From: Panacagrimonas sp052387695
GTDB lineage: Bacteria; Pseudomonadota; Gammaproteobacteria; Nevskiales; Nevskiaceae
DNA: 64,000 nt
Reading direction: 5' to 3'
NCBI GenBank assembly: GCA_052387695.1
Contig: JBQTIX010000039.1
Location: forward strand, 1 to 64,000
Shown: positions 25,681 to 33,609 of the stretch, in pieces
Layout of the letters: every line of letters begins with the position of its first letter
How positions within the stretch are numbered: the stretch's first letter is position 1
Notes under the pieces: generated by a model
Database searches by the model: none
What the model saw: only the letters and a program-made list of their open reading frames with translations
What the model was told of the DNA's origin: nothing
Program-made: the position numbers and the translations under genes

Positions 25681-25696
25681 TGTGACGGACGTCACA
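25681..25696. promoter_or_regulatory. CRP/Clp-type operator 2
   Basis: TGTGACGGACGTCACA, again a perfect TGTGA-N6-TCACA. Its centre (25688.5) is 62 bp from operator 1, close to six helical turns. It lies about 71 bp before the predicted start, the classical class I activation position. Confidence 0.78.
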
Positions 25697-25725
25697 TTAT
25701 GACGCTTGAAACATCCTTTTTTCAG

Positions 25726-25753
25726 TTGATATTTATTTCGATCGGAGTAGCCT
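25726..25753 (+). promoter_or_regulatory. Candidate promoter of the small secreted protein gene
   Basis: TTGATA (25726-25731), 16-bp spacer, TAGCCT (25748-25753). The same TAGCCT -10 hexamer occurs in two other candidate promoters of this window (6729 and 11477). Spacing to the CRP boxes fits activation. Confidence 0.5.
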
Positions 25754-25848
25754 GAAAATCAGACCAGCGGGGCGATTTCCTGATGGTCTGGATATAGAAA
25801 ACTCTCGTCGTTCAACGTCAGTATCACTCACCGAATGAGGTCATCGTC

Positions 25849-26190
25849 ATGAAACATCTTTCCAAGAAACTCTTGGCCGTCACCCTGGGCATGGGCGCGC
25901 TGCTGGTCGGCATTCAGTCGGCGAATGCGGGCTCCTCACACGATTCGCGCATGCATCAGACGCTGGCCGGACAGAAGGGCATCTATGCTCCTTTGGCCGC
26001 CGACACGCCTGCCACCAACGCCGCTGGCCCGTTCACCAGTCTGTGCTTTACCTGTGGCGGAGCTTACCCGCGGTTTGCCGGCTCGTTTTTGACCGGGGGC
26101 AACGGTTCAAACACGGTTGAACGCGGCAGCGCCTGCTCGGGCTCGCTGACCACACGGACCGACTCGATCCCGTTTCTTTGCTCCAAGTAA
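25849..26190 (+). CDS. Small secreted four-cysteine protein of unknown function
   Basis: 113 residues. A strong signal peptide (MKHLSKKLLAVTLGMGALLV...) with predicted cleavage after ANA leaves about 85 residues. The mature part has four cysteines: a CFTC pair, one in GSACSG and one in the terminal FLCSK. Two disulfides in the periplasm or outside are likely. No family is recognised. GAGG precedes the ATG. It is expressed alone, behind two CRP-type operators and a promoter, and ends at a strong hairpin, so it is an independently regulated unit. What it does is unknown. Confidence 0.75.
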   Translation: MKHLSKKLLAVTLGMGALLVGIQSANAGSSHDSRMHQTLAGQKGIYAPLAADTPATNAAGPFTSLCFTCGGAYPRFAGSFLTGGNGSNTVERGSACSGSLTTRTDSIPFLCSK

Positions 26191-26220
26191 TCATCCGCTT
26201 TCTTGATGATCGGTCTTCTT

Positions 26221-26261
26221 AAGGCGGGTTAACCGCGTGGCTTGCGGCCTTAACCCGCCTT
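26221..26261. terminator. Hairpin between convergent genes (likely bidirectional terminator)
   Basis: AAGGCGGGTTAA and TTAACCCGCCTT form a perfect 12-bp stem with a 17-nt loop, 30 bp after the secreted protein gene and 40 bp before the stop of the opposing hydrolase. The flanking T and A are only one or two long, so termination may be inefficient. Confidence 0.6.
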
Positions 26262-26300
26262 ACCCGGAGACCATCAGAACCGCCTGACCCCCAAGCGCAC

Positions 26301-27287
26301 TCAGCTCTTGCCGAGCACCGTGGTGCGACGGACCGAGTCATCCACTTTCACCCGGCCGGATTCCACCGAGTTGAAGATGTGGTTGAACACCAGCCCTGCC
26401 GTTTTGCCACCCTTGTTAAAGGTGAAGTACGAGTGACCCTTGGGGTAGTCGTAATCGGTATTCAGGTTGTCGCAGTCGATCGAATAGATATTGCCCGGCA
26501 CCCGGTCCATGTTCTCCGGCCCGGTATGTCCCAGGCGGCGTGACGCCACCTTGTTCTTGAGGTTGGAGACCTTGCTCGCACGCAGGGCCAGATCGTCGGA
26601 TGCAAAATAGACCGACACGTTGCGCGCGCTGTCGGAGATAAACCGCCCACCCTGATCCTCTTCCAGCGATTCGTTGACGATATCGGCGGCCACCAGGAAG
26701 ACGTTGCGGAACAGTAGCGGCACCTCACCGCCCAGACGGTAGCGGGCCAGGTTCTCCAGCGATCCACGCAGGACCCGGTTCCCCATGGAGTGGGCCAGGA
26801 TGTTGATGCGTTTGAGGCATGGGGGCTCTTGCAGTTCGTTCTCGGACTTGCTGCGCCAGTCCAGAAACATTTCGAGGACGCGCGAAAACCCGAAGGCGCT
26901 CGCATCGGCGGATCGCTGGTCGTCCCAGTAGTCCTTGATGATTCCCATGTCGTTGTCGCAAGGCCAGATCAGGGGCACCACCTGCACGAGGTTGGCCTGC
27001 TTGCCGTCGAACAGCTTCTGCAGGGCCCGGGCGCGCGGGAAGATGTCCGGCTCCGGCTGGTTGGAGAACCCGTGGATGTAGAACAGGATCTGCTCTGCGG
27101 CGGATTTTTTCAGCTCCCCCATGAAGCTCCAACTGCCGATTTCCTGATATCGCCCGTCATCCTCGCGCCGGCAAAACAGCACCGAGGTGCTGGGACGGCT
27201 GTTGCTCCATTTGAAGGTGATGGTCCTTTCCTGCTCCACCTTTGCAAGATCGGGTTCGTTGATCACGTGATTGGTGATGAACAGCAT
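26301..27287 (-). CDS. DUF900-type alpha/beta hydrolase
   Basis: 328 residues with AAGGAGG just before ATG 27287. The alpha/beta-hydrolase core is visible: ILFYIHGFSNQ (oxyanion region), nucleophile ILAHSMGNRVLRG, and a late Asp/His pair with KGHSYF as the likely catalytic His. This matches the DUF900 group of predicted serine esterases. No signal peptide, so it is cytoplasmic. Substrate unknown. 84 bp separate it from the chorismatase gene upstream on the same strand... the latter lies further along the minus strand's upstream side, so both may share a transcript. Confidence 0.78.
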   Translation of the reverse strand: MLFITNHVINEPDLAKVEQERTITFKWSNSRPSTSVLFCRREDDGRYQEIGSWSFMGELKKSAAEQILFYIHGFSNQPEPDIFPRARALQKLFDGKQANLVQVVPLIWPCDNDMGIIKDYWDDQRSADASAFGFSRVLEMFLDWRSKSENELQEPPCLKRINILAHSMGNRVLRGSLENLARYRLGGEVPLLFRNVFLVAADIVNESLEEDQGGRFISDSARNVSVYFASDDLALRASKVSNLKNKVASRRLGHTGPENMDRVPGNIYSIDCDNLNTDYDYPKGHSYFTFNKGGKTAGLVFNHIFNSVESGRVKVDDSVRRTTVLGKS

Positions 27288-27371
27288 GTCCTCCTCCTTT
27301 TCGCATGGATTTTACCGGCGGAGATTCTCACTTCCGGCAAGGGCCGTCCATGCCGATGAAGGACGAAATGC

Positions 27372-28328
27372 TCAGCGACGGATACCGTGGGACGGGTCGA
27401 GCCGGACCAGGGTCCAGACGCCCTCGATCTCCAGCGCCAGATCGCTGCGCGAGATGTCGCCTTCGAGGATGTTGATCGGCGTGGGTGGCGGGAAGGCGGC
27501 CTGGATCCGCGTCCGCAATGTATCGAGGTCGGCAGGCCTGCGCAGGTAGATGCGGATCGCCTGCGCCTGCCACGCGGACGCTGCGTCGGCCGCTTCGCGT
27601 GCGTTGTCGAGCAACGCACGAAGGTTTTCGATGATCTCTCCGAACTGTGCGGCGGCGTCGTCCGGGTGCCGGGTCTGGTGGCCGACGACGGCGGCAGTGC
27701 CGGAAACCAGCAGATGCGGCCCGACCCGCGTCGCGCGCGAGAAGCTCGGGCTGGTGGGCCCGTAATCGCGCGGGTAACGAAAGGCGCTGGTCTGGCGCGG
27801 GTTCTCGACCTGTACGCCGGGCGCACGGCCGGCCAGAAAGCTCAGGACGAGGCCGGGCGTTTGCGAACCGATGACGGTTGCAGCCGGCAGGCGCGACTCG
27901 AAGCCGGGCTCGGCGATGGCGCGATGCCGTCCGACGCAGAAGCGACGATAGCGCTCGGCGTCACCCTCGCCCTGGTTGAGCCGGTCGAAATAGTTCCACA
28001 CCCGCAACAGATGCGGGTAGGCGCTGCCCTGGTTGAAGGCGCCAAGCCGGCGGTAGGCCTCGAATGCGGCGACTTCGATGTCTTCCGACGCAGCGCCGTC
28101 CACGCGCAGCGTGCCCATCAGCCAGGTGCCATCCTCGGCGTAGCGGATGCCATCGCGCTCCGCGGTGCAACCTTCGGCGCGGCCGATCCAGTGTTCCTCA
28201 CCGTCCGCGATCGTCAGGGCACGCAGCGGCACGGTCGTATCGATGCCGAACACGAAACGTGCGAGCGGCTCGATCGCGGAATCGGCATCCAGGTCCAGCC
28301 GGACAGCAACGGTTTTCGCTGAGGACAT
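27372..28328 (-). CDS. Chorismatase (FkbO/Hyg5/XanB2 family)
   Basis: About 318 residues from ATG 28328. Two RidA/chorismate-mutase-like halves are seen, with family motifs LVLSFLAGRAPGVQVENPRQ, SAFRYPRDYGPTSPSFSRAT and HLLVSGTAAVVGHQT. Family members hydrolyse chorismate. XanB2 of Xanthomonas makes 3- and 4-hydroxybenzoate for pigment and ubiquinone, while FkbO and Hyg5 make other dihydroxylated or 3-hydroxy acids. Which subtype this is cannot be settled without aligning the active-site residues. With ubiE, ubiJ and ubiB in the window and no ubiC seen, supply of 4-hydroxybenzoate is plausible (inference). The start has only a weak ribosome site. Confidence 0.75.
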   Translation of the reverse strand: MSSAKTVAVRLDLDADSAIEPLARFVFGIDTTVPLRALTIADGEEHWIGRAEGCTAERDGIRYAEDGTWLMGTLRVDGAASEDIEVAAFEAYRRLGAFNQGSAYPHLLRVWNYFDRLNQGEGDAERYRRFCVGRHRAIAEPGFESRLPAATVIGSQTPGLVLSFLAGRAPGVQVENPRQTSAFRYPRDYGPTSPSFSRATRVGPHLLVSGTAAVVGHQTRHPDDAAAQFGEIIENLRALLDNAREAADAASAWQAQAIRIYLRRPADLDTLRTRIQAAFPPPTPINILEGDISRSDLALEIEGVWTLVRLDPSHGIRR

Positions 28329-28380
28329 CGGGAAGGTTGCGCGCAACGACAACGGGAACCGCGGGGCGCGGTCGCGGCGA

Positions 28381-29352
28381 CTAAAAAAAGCCGCGCCGCT
28401 TGAATATGACAAGCAGGATTGCCGCCACCCCCGCCAGCACGCCCAGCACGACGAAGTATCCGTAGCGTGTGTGCAGCTCGGGCATGTGCTCGAAGTTCAT
28501 GCCATAGACGCCGGTGATCAAGGTGAGCGGAAAGAAGATCGCGGACAGAACCGTCAGGGCGCGCACGACCCTGTTGGTGCGGTGCGCGACGGAGGCGAAA
28601 TGCAGTTGAACCGCGATCTCGATGTCCCGCTGCAAGGCGTCACCATGCACCATCACGCGCTGGATGTGCTCGCGCAGATCGTTGAACCGGATGCGCTGGT
28701 TCTCGGTGATCTCGGTGCGCATCTCGCGGCGCCAGGTGTCGAGCGCGTCGATGTTCTTGCCGCACAGCAGTTCCAGTGCATGCGCCTGCTTGCGATAAGC
28801 CATGAGCTGCTGCCAGTCCTCGAACGGATTCTTTGGATCCATCAGCTCATCGCCGATCCGCTCCAGCCGTTGTTCGAGCAGGTCGGTGATGGACAGGTAG
28901 CGCTCCACCATGGTGTCGATCACCACATAGGTCATGCCGAACGGCGTCGATGGAAACCGCAGCTTGGTCTCGCAGAATTTGCGCTTGACGATCTCGAACG
29001 ACAGATTCTCGGCGGAGCGGATCGAGATCAGCAGCTTGTCGAACAGGAAGAACGCCGCCGACTTGGTCACGATCAATTGCTCGGACCCGTTCTTCTCCGG
29101 CGTCAGGCCCTGGAAGACGACCATGTCGTAGTCCTCGGTGCCGTCGAAATAGGACGGGTGATTCTCGTTGAGACTGTCCTCGAAGTGCTCGGGGTTGACC
29201 TGAACCCCGAGCAGCTTCACCGCCCAGGCCGGCCAGTCGCTGGCGTTGTCGCGGGTAAAGTCCAGCCACACAAAACCCTCCTCGGGCGCGCGATCGACGT
29301 GGTCGAGGCGCGTCGGCACCTCGCCCTGGCGGCTGAACTGGAAGATTTGCAT
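28381..29352 (-). CDS. corA: CorA family magnesium/cobalt transporter
   Basis: 323 residues. The two C-terminal membrane helices and the signature YGMNFEHMPEL between them are diagnostic for CorA channels. The long N-terminal cytoplasmic funnel is helical. ATG 29352 (MQIFQFSRQG) is the true start; the frame stays open upstream through the REP-like element at 29396-29504, but that extension translates repeat DNA. Ends in KRRGFF, a basic tail as usual. It transports Mg2+ (or Co2+/Ni2+) across the inner membrane. Confidence 0.9.
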   Translation of the reverse strand: MQIFQFSRQGEVPTRLDHVDRAPEEGFVWLDFTRDNASDWPAWAVKLLGVQVNPEHFEDSLNENHPSYFDGTEDYDMVVFQGLTPEKNGSEQLIVTKSAAFFLFDKLLISIRSAENLSFEIVKRKFCETKLRFPSTPFGMTYVVIDTMVERYLSITDLLEQRLERIGDELMDPKNPFEDWQQLMAYRKQAHALELLCGKNIDALDTWRREMRTEITENQRIRFNDLREHIQRVMVHGDALQRDIEIAVQLHFASVAHRTNRVVRALTVLSAIFFPLTLITGVYGMNFEHMPELHTRYGYFVVLGVLAGVAAILLVIFKRRGFF

Positions 29353-29395
29353 TCGGGTGCCGGCGAGTTGGACGAGGCTTGGACAGAGACCGGTT

Positions 29396-29504
29396 GTAGG
29401 TCGGCTCAAGGCCGCGTGCTGTTCGCGGCCGGAGCCGACGTGCGCCGGTGCGAGAGGTCCCATCGGTTCCGCCCGCATGAAGCCGCGGGCTTGAACCGAC
29501 CTAC
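29396..29504. repeat. REP-like two-hairpin element, copy D
   Basis: Same ends as the other copies. The left stem is GTCGGCTC/GAGCCGAC. The right hairpin has a longer inner stem (CCCGC/GCGGG around ATGAAGCC) than copies A-C. It lies between mdh and corA, both on the minus strand, ending 44 bp before the corA start, so it is within the corA leader or promoter region. Confidence 0.85.
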
Positions 29505-29530
29505 ACCGACCTTGACCGCCCTACGCCGGC

Positions 29531-30505
29531 CTACAGCAGGCCTTCAACCGCCGCGCGCTCCTCGCGCAGTTCCTTCTCGGTGGCATTCATGCGCGAACGG
29601 CTGAACTCGTCGATCGGCAGGCCCTGCACGATCTCGTAGTCGCCACCCTTGCAGATGCAGGGATAGCCATAGACCACGCCCGGCTTGATGCCGTAGCTGC
29701 CGTCGGAAGGCACGCCCATGCTGACCCATTTGCCGTTGCTGCCGAGCGCCCAGTCGTGCATGTGATCGACCGCCGCGCTTGCAGCGGAAGCAGCGGACGA
29801 AAGACCGCGCGCCTTGATGATGGCGGCGCCACGCTGCTGCACCGTGGGAATGAAATCCTTCTCGATCCAGGTCTGATCGACCAGCGACTTGGCCGGCTTG
29901 CCCGCGACCGTGGTGCTGGTGAGGTCAGGATACTGGGTGGAGCTATGGTTGCCCCAGATGATCATCTTGTCGATATCGTTGCCGGACGCGCCGGTCTTGG
30001 TGGCGAGCTGGCTGATGGCGCGGTTGTGATCCAGGCGCACCATCGCGTGGAACTGCTTGGGGTCGAGCTTCTTGGCCGCGCTTGCGGCGATCAGCGCGTT
30101 GGTGTTGGCCGGGTTGCCGACCACCAGCACCTTCACGTCACGCGACGAACGCTCGGAAATCGCCTTGCCCTGCGGGCCGAAGATACCGCCGTTGGCGGTC
30201 AGCAGATCCTTGCGCTCCATGCCCGGACCGCGCGGCCGTGCGCCAACCAGAAGGGCGTAATCGGTGCCGTCGAAAGCCTCGTCGAGGCTGGCGGTGGCGA
30301 CAGTGCCGGCGACCAGCGGGAACGCGCAGTCATCGACCTCCATCACCGTGCCCTTGAGCTTTTCCAATGCATCGGGAATGTCGAGCAGCTGCAGGATCAC
30401 CGGTTGGTCGGGGCCGAGTAAAGAGCCCGACGCGACGCGGAAGATGAGTGAATAGGCGATCTGACCAGCAGCGCCGGTGATGGCGACCTTGACGGGCTTT
30501 TTCAT
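29531..30505 (-). CDS. mdh: Malate dehydrogenase (NAD-dependent, cytosolic-type)
   Basis: 324 residues. NAD site VAITGAAGQIAYSLIFRVA, the substrate loop LVGARPRGPGMERKDLL with its arginines, VVGNPANTNAL, and the active-site His in IWGNHSSTQYPD identify the MDH type 2 group. It interconverts malate and oxaloacetate in the TCA cycle. It stands alone on the minus strand, 69 bp from the vapC stop. The ATG at 30505 follows AGGGAGTCCGC. Confidence 0.96.
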   Translation of the reverse strand: MKKPVKVAITGAAGQIAYSLIFRVASGSLLGPDQPVILQLLDIPDALEKLKGTVMEVDDCAFPLVAGTVATASLDEAFDGTDYALLVGARPRGPGMERKDLLTANGGIFGPQGKAISERSSRDVKVLVVGNPANTNALIAASAAKKLDPKQFHAMVRLDHNRAISQLATKTGASGNDIDKMIIWGNHSSTQYPDLTSTTVAGKPAKSLVDQTWIEKDFIPTVQQRGAAIIKARGLSSAASAASAAVDHMHDWALGSNGKWVSMGVPSDGSYGIKPGVVYGYPCICKGGDYEIVQGLPIDEFSRSRMNATEKELREERAAVEGLL

Positions 30506-30574
30506 GCGGACTCCCTGTGTGCGGGTGGTGGGTCGAAAGCGTGCTTAGTTTACTGTCCTGGATGCCCTGTCGGC

Positions 30575-31030
30575 TCACGCAACAGGGTCGTCGGAAATCA
30601 GTTCGACCCGATCAGGATCACCCAGCAGGTCGGCGGCCATCGTCTTGATGCCGCGATCGAACGTGGCAAGCCGGCCGCCGTTGCGTGCCGCGAGCATGAG
30701 CAGGTACGCATCGGTGACCTGGCGATGTCCCCTCAAGTGCGCAAACAGCGGTGCCTCGACCGGGCTCAGATCGTCGGTCCAGAACTGATGCCCGACGAAG
30801 TTGCGCAAGCTACGCAGCGACTCGACTGCCTCGGCAAGATCGGCGATTGCTCCGGTTCGCTTTGCGTTGGCCGTGATGCGCAGAAAGCCGCACTCGGTGA
30901 AAGGACAGGACGCCCAGCGCTTGCCTTTGCGTCCCAGCAGCCAGCGGCGTGCCGGCGCGTGATGAACGTGCTCGGACCAGGCGATGGCGACGATGACGTT
31001 GACGTCGAGCAGCACGATACCGGCTACCAC
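30575..31030 (-). CDS. vapC: PIN-domain toxin, VapC-like
   Basis: 151 residues. PIN ribonuclease residues are in place: LLDVNVIVAIAW (first acidic), ECGFLRI, VTDAYLLMLA (Asp) and LATFDRGI (last Asp). Such toxins cleave specific RNAs, commonly tRNA or rRNA. The GTG at 31030 overlaps the 3' end of the antitoxin gene by 7 bp, the usual coupling in these pairs. The Pfam-like variant with HxxAxxW (HHAPARRWL) belongs to the TA toxins whose targets are mostly unmapped. Confidence 0.85.
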   Translation of the reverse strand: MVAGIVLLDVNVIVAIAWSEHVHHAPARRWLLGRKGKRWASCPFTECGFLRITANAKRTGAIADLAEAVESLRSLRNFVGHQFWTDDLSPVEAPLFAHLRGHRQVTDAYLLMLAARNGGRLATFDRGIKTMAADLLGDPDRVELISDDPVA

Positions 31031-31278
31031 TCGTCCTCCAGCATCTCCTTGACCATTTCCATGGTCAGCTTCGGCGTTCCCGGCGGCGCCACCAGCACCG
31101 GCAATCCGTCACGCATCTCAAGCCGCGCCTTGGGCCGCAGCGCCTCGGCTTCCTCGATCAGATCCGAAACCGCATCACCGATGCTGATCGCCTTGTATTG
31201 CGCGCGCTCTTCGGCGATGCGGCGGGCTTGGGGGCGCAGATTCAGCGTGGTGCGCTTGACGGCGTACAAGGCTTTCAT
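31024..31278 (-). CDS. vapB: Antitoxin of the VapC-like toxin
   Basis: 84 residues. The N-terminal VKRTTLNLRPQARRIAEE, with a following helix (GDAVSDLIEEAEAL), fits a ribbon-helix-helix DNA-binding unit. The acidic C-terminus MVKEMLEDEW would wrap the toxin. First gene of the pair. A palindromic operator candidate lies 20-41 bp upstream, consistent with self-repression. Confidence 0.78.
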   Translation of the reverse strand: MKALYAVKRTTLNLRPQARRIAEERAQYKAISIGDAVSDLIEEAEALRPKARLEMRDGLPVLVAPPGTPKLTMEMVKEMLEDEW

Positions 31279-31297
31279 GATGTTGTACCGACTATTT

Positions 31298-31319
31298 GAT
31301 GCGATGACATCGTAGCATC
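31298..31319. promoter_or_regulatory. Palindromic operator candidate of the vapBC pair
   Basis: Contains CGATGACATCG (31302-31312, perfect 5+1+5 palindrome) within the outer inverted repeat GATGC (31298-31302)...GCATC (31315-31319). It is immediately upstream of the antitoxin start, where ribbon-helix-helix antitoxins normally bind. Confidence 0.5.
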
Positions 31320-31349
31320 ATCCAACGGATGAGCACTTCGAATTCCACC

Positions 31350-32084
31350 TCAAAAATCCAGGTCCAGCGCCCCGCACAACCAGTCCAGCATCGGGGTCAT
31401 CAAGGCGTAGCGCGCCATCAACTGCTTGACCAGGTCCGGCTTCAACAGCACCTCGTCGTCGAGCTGGGCCGAGGCGATGAAGTCCTTGCGTTTCAGGTCC
31501 TCGACCAGTTCGTGCGCCGGGTCGTAGCCCTTCGGCGGGCGCGCCAGCGAATCGCCGGCAAGGTGATAAACCTTGAGGAATTTCGGATCGCGCGTCGCCT
31601 TTTTCCAGCTCGCCGGGTTGCTGACCAGATAGTCGCGCACGCGCTTGACCGTCTCCGTTTGCGGATGCCAGACGCCCCCGCCGATGAAGCAGGCGCCGGG
31701 CTCGACGTGCAGATACAGACCCGGCGCGTCGAGCCGCCCCATCGCGGCGTTGCCGGCGTCGCCACGCGCCGCTTTGCTGGCCGCGGCGTGCGCGAAGTAC
31801 ATGCCCGCGTGGGTCTTGTACGGGCTCTTGTCGCCGGCGAAGCGCGTGTCGCGGTAGATGCGGAACAGCGACCCGCCGACCGGCTTGGCGCTGGCGGTGA
31901 GCTGGGGACTGATCGTCCGCAGCGGCTCGGCCAGGTCGGTGATCAGTCGCAGGCAAGGCCCGCGCACCTGCGCTTCGTACTGCGCCTTGCTGGCCTGGAA
32001 CCACTCGCGCGAATTGTTCGATGCCAGATCCCGCAGAAACCTGAAGCTGTCCGCCGTGAAATACGGCTGGCTCTTTGCCGCCAT
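31350..32084 (-). CDS. DUF2461 / TIGR02453 family protein
   Basis: 244 residues with the family pattern: YFTADSFRFLRDLASNNSREWF at the N-terminus, FRIYRDTRFAGDKSPYKTHAG, GLYLHVEPGACFIGGGVW, and a C-terminal helical part. Function unknown; cytoplasmic. It follows trkH on the same strand with 34 bp between, so it may be cotranscribed with trkA-trkH. Confidence 0.88.
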   Translation of the reverse strand: MAAKSQPYFTADSFRFLRDLASNNSREWFQASKAQYEAQVRGPCLRLITDLAEPLRTISPQLTASAKPVGGSLFRIYRDTRFAGDKSPYKTHAGMYFAHAAASKAARGDAGNAAMGRLDAPGLYLHVEPGACFIGGGVWHPQTETVKRVRDYLVSNPASWKKATRDPKFLKVYHLAGDSLARPPKGYDPAHELVEDLKRKDFIASAQLDDEVLLKPDLVKQLMARYALMTPMLDWLCGALDLDF

Positions 32085-32118
32085 GTTCGTCGCTCCTCGC
32101 GGTGGTACGGTCGGGATG

Positions 32119-33609
32119 CTATCGCCGCCAGAAGCTGGGCGTGAAGATGATCAGCAGGGTGAAGATCTCCAGGCGTCCGAGCAACATGGTGAAAATCAGC
32201 ACCCATTTGCCGAAATCGCTGACCGAAGCCATCGAGGCGTTGATCGAGCCGAGGCCGGGGCCGGCATTGTTGATGCAGGCAGCGACCGCCGAAAACGCAG
32301 TGACGACATCCAGGCCGGTGGCCATCATCACGAAGCTGAGCAGGATGGTCAGGCCGATGTAGACCGAGAAAAATCCGCCGACGGCGTAGACCACCGAGTC
32401 GTCGACGACCTTGCCGTCGAGCTTCATCGGGACCTCGGCGCTGGGATGGATCAGGCGCTGGATTTCGCGCAACGCCTGCTTCACGAACAGCATGAGCCGC
32501 ACCACTTTCACGCCGCCGGACGTCGAGCCCGCGCAGCCGACCATGAACATCGTCAGGATCAGCATCATCGGTGTGTAGCTGGGCCAGTTGGAGGGATCGG
32601 CGGTGCCGAAACCCGTGGTTGTCCCGTACGAGATGACGTGGAAGATGCCCTTGCGAATGCCGGTCAGGGGGTCGTCGAAGGTCTGCGCCAGCACCAGCGG
32701 CAGGCTGACCAGGATCGAGAACATCAGCACGATGAACAGGCAGGTGCGGAATTCGCCGTCGCGCCAGTAGGCCTTGATGCTGCGACTGCGCCATACCGCA
32801 AAGTGCGTGGCGAAGTTGATCGTGCCCAGCAGCATGAACAGCATCACCACCCATTCCAGCACCGGGTTGTTGTAGAAACCGATGCTGGCGTCGTGCGAGG
32901 AAAAGCCGCCGGTCGCGAGGGTCGAAAACGCGTGGACGAGCGCATCGAAGGGCGTCATGCCCACCGCCCAGTACGCCAGCCCGCAGGCGATCGTCAGGCC
33001 CAGGTAGACCAGCCACAACACGCGTGCGGTCTCGGTGATGCGCGGCGTGAGCTTGGCGTTCTTCATCGGCCCGGGTGTCTCGGCCCTGTAAAGCTGCATG
33101 CCGCCGACGCCGAGCATCGGCAACACCGCAACCGCCAGCACGATGATGCCCATGCCGCCGAGCCAGTGGAGCTGCGCCCGGTAATAGTTGAGCGCCTTGG
33201 GTAGAGCGTCGAGGCCGCTGGCAACAGTGGTGGCCCCGGTCGTGGTCAAGCCGGAGACCGATTCGAAGACGGCATCGGTGTAGCTGTGCCAGGCCTGATC
33301 CGCCACGTACAGCGGGATCGCTCCGAAAATGCCGAGCACCGTCCAGAACAGCACCGTGATCAGAAAGCCGTCGCGGGTTTTCAGGTCCGCATGTTCCTTG
33401 CGCGCTGGCCACCAGACCACCGCACCGGTGGTAAAGGTGATCCACAGACCGGCCAGAAACGGCCCGGTGGTGGTGCCCTCGAAAAGCTGATCCACCACCA
33501 TCGGCGGCAGCATGGTGAAGCTGAACAGCATCAGCAGAATGCCGGTGATGCGCTGTACCGCGACGAAGCGATGCGCACGGGCGCTGCGGATGCCGGGGAG
33601 AATCGACAT
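32119..33609 (-). CDS. trkH: Trk potassium uptake protein TrkH
   Basis: 496 residues, many membrane helices. The four selectivity-filter segments are recognisable: SGLTTTGATT, LATGGFSSHD, YGTTTGFGT and the last in NNAGPGLGS. This is the K+-conducting subunit in the inner membrane. Its ATG shares one base with the TGA stop of trkA (TGATG), so the two are translationally coupled. Confidence 0.96.
   Translation of the reverse strand: MSILPGIRSARAHRFVAVQRITGILLMLFSFTMLPPMVVDQLFEGTTTGPFLAGLWITFTTGAVVWWPARKEHADLKTRDGFLITVLFWTVLGIFGAIPLYVADQAWHSYTDAVFESVSGLTTTGATTVASGLDALPKALNYYRAQLHWLGGMGIIVLAVAVLPMLGVGGMQLYRAETPGPMKNAKLTPRITETARVLWLVYLGLTIACGLAYWAVGMTPFDALVHAFSTLATGGFSSHDASIGFYNNPVLEWVVMLFMLLGTINFATHFAVWRSRSIKAYWRDGEFRTCLFIVLMFSILVSLPLVLAQTFDDPLTGIRKGIFHVISYGTTTGFGTADPSNWPSYTPMMLILTMFMVGCAGSTSGGVKVVRLMLFVKQALREIQRLIHPSAEVPMKLDGKVVDDSVVYAVGGFFSVYIGLTILLSFVMMATGLDVVTAFSAVAACINNAGPGLGSINASMASVSDFGKWVLIFTMLLGRLEIFTLLIIFTPSFWRR

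Larger units (their letters stand above)
25498..25848. other. Regulatory intergenic region of the small secreted protein gene
   Basis: 351 bp, with the part from about 25636 to 25760 much richer in A and T than the surroundings. It contains two perfect TGTGA-N6-TCACA boxes, an A/T-rich stretch between them, a candidate promoter and a leader of about 90 nt. No gene is seen in it. Confidence 0.7.
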
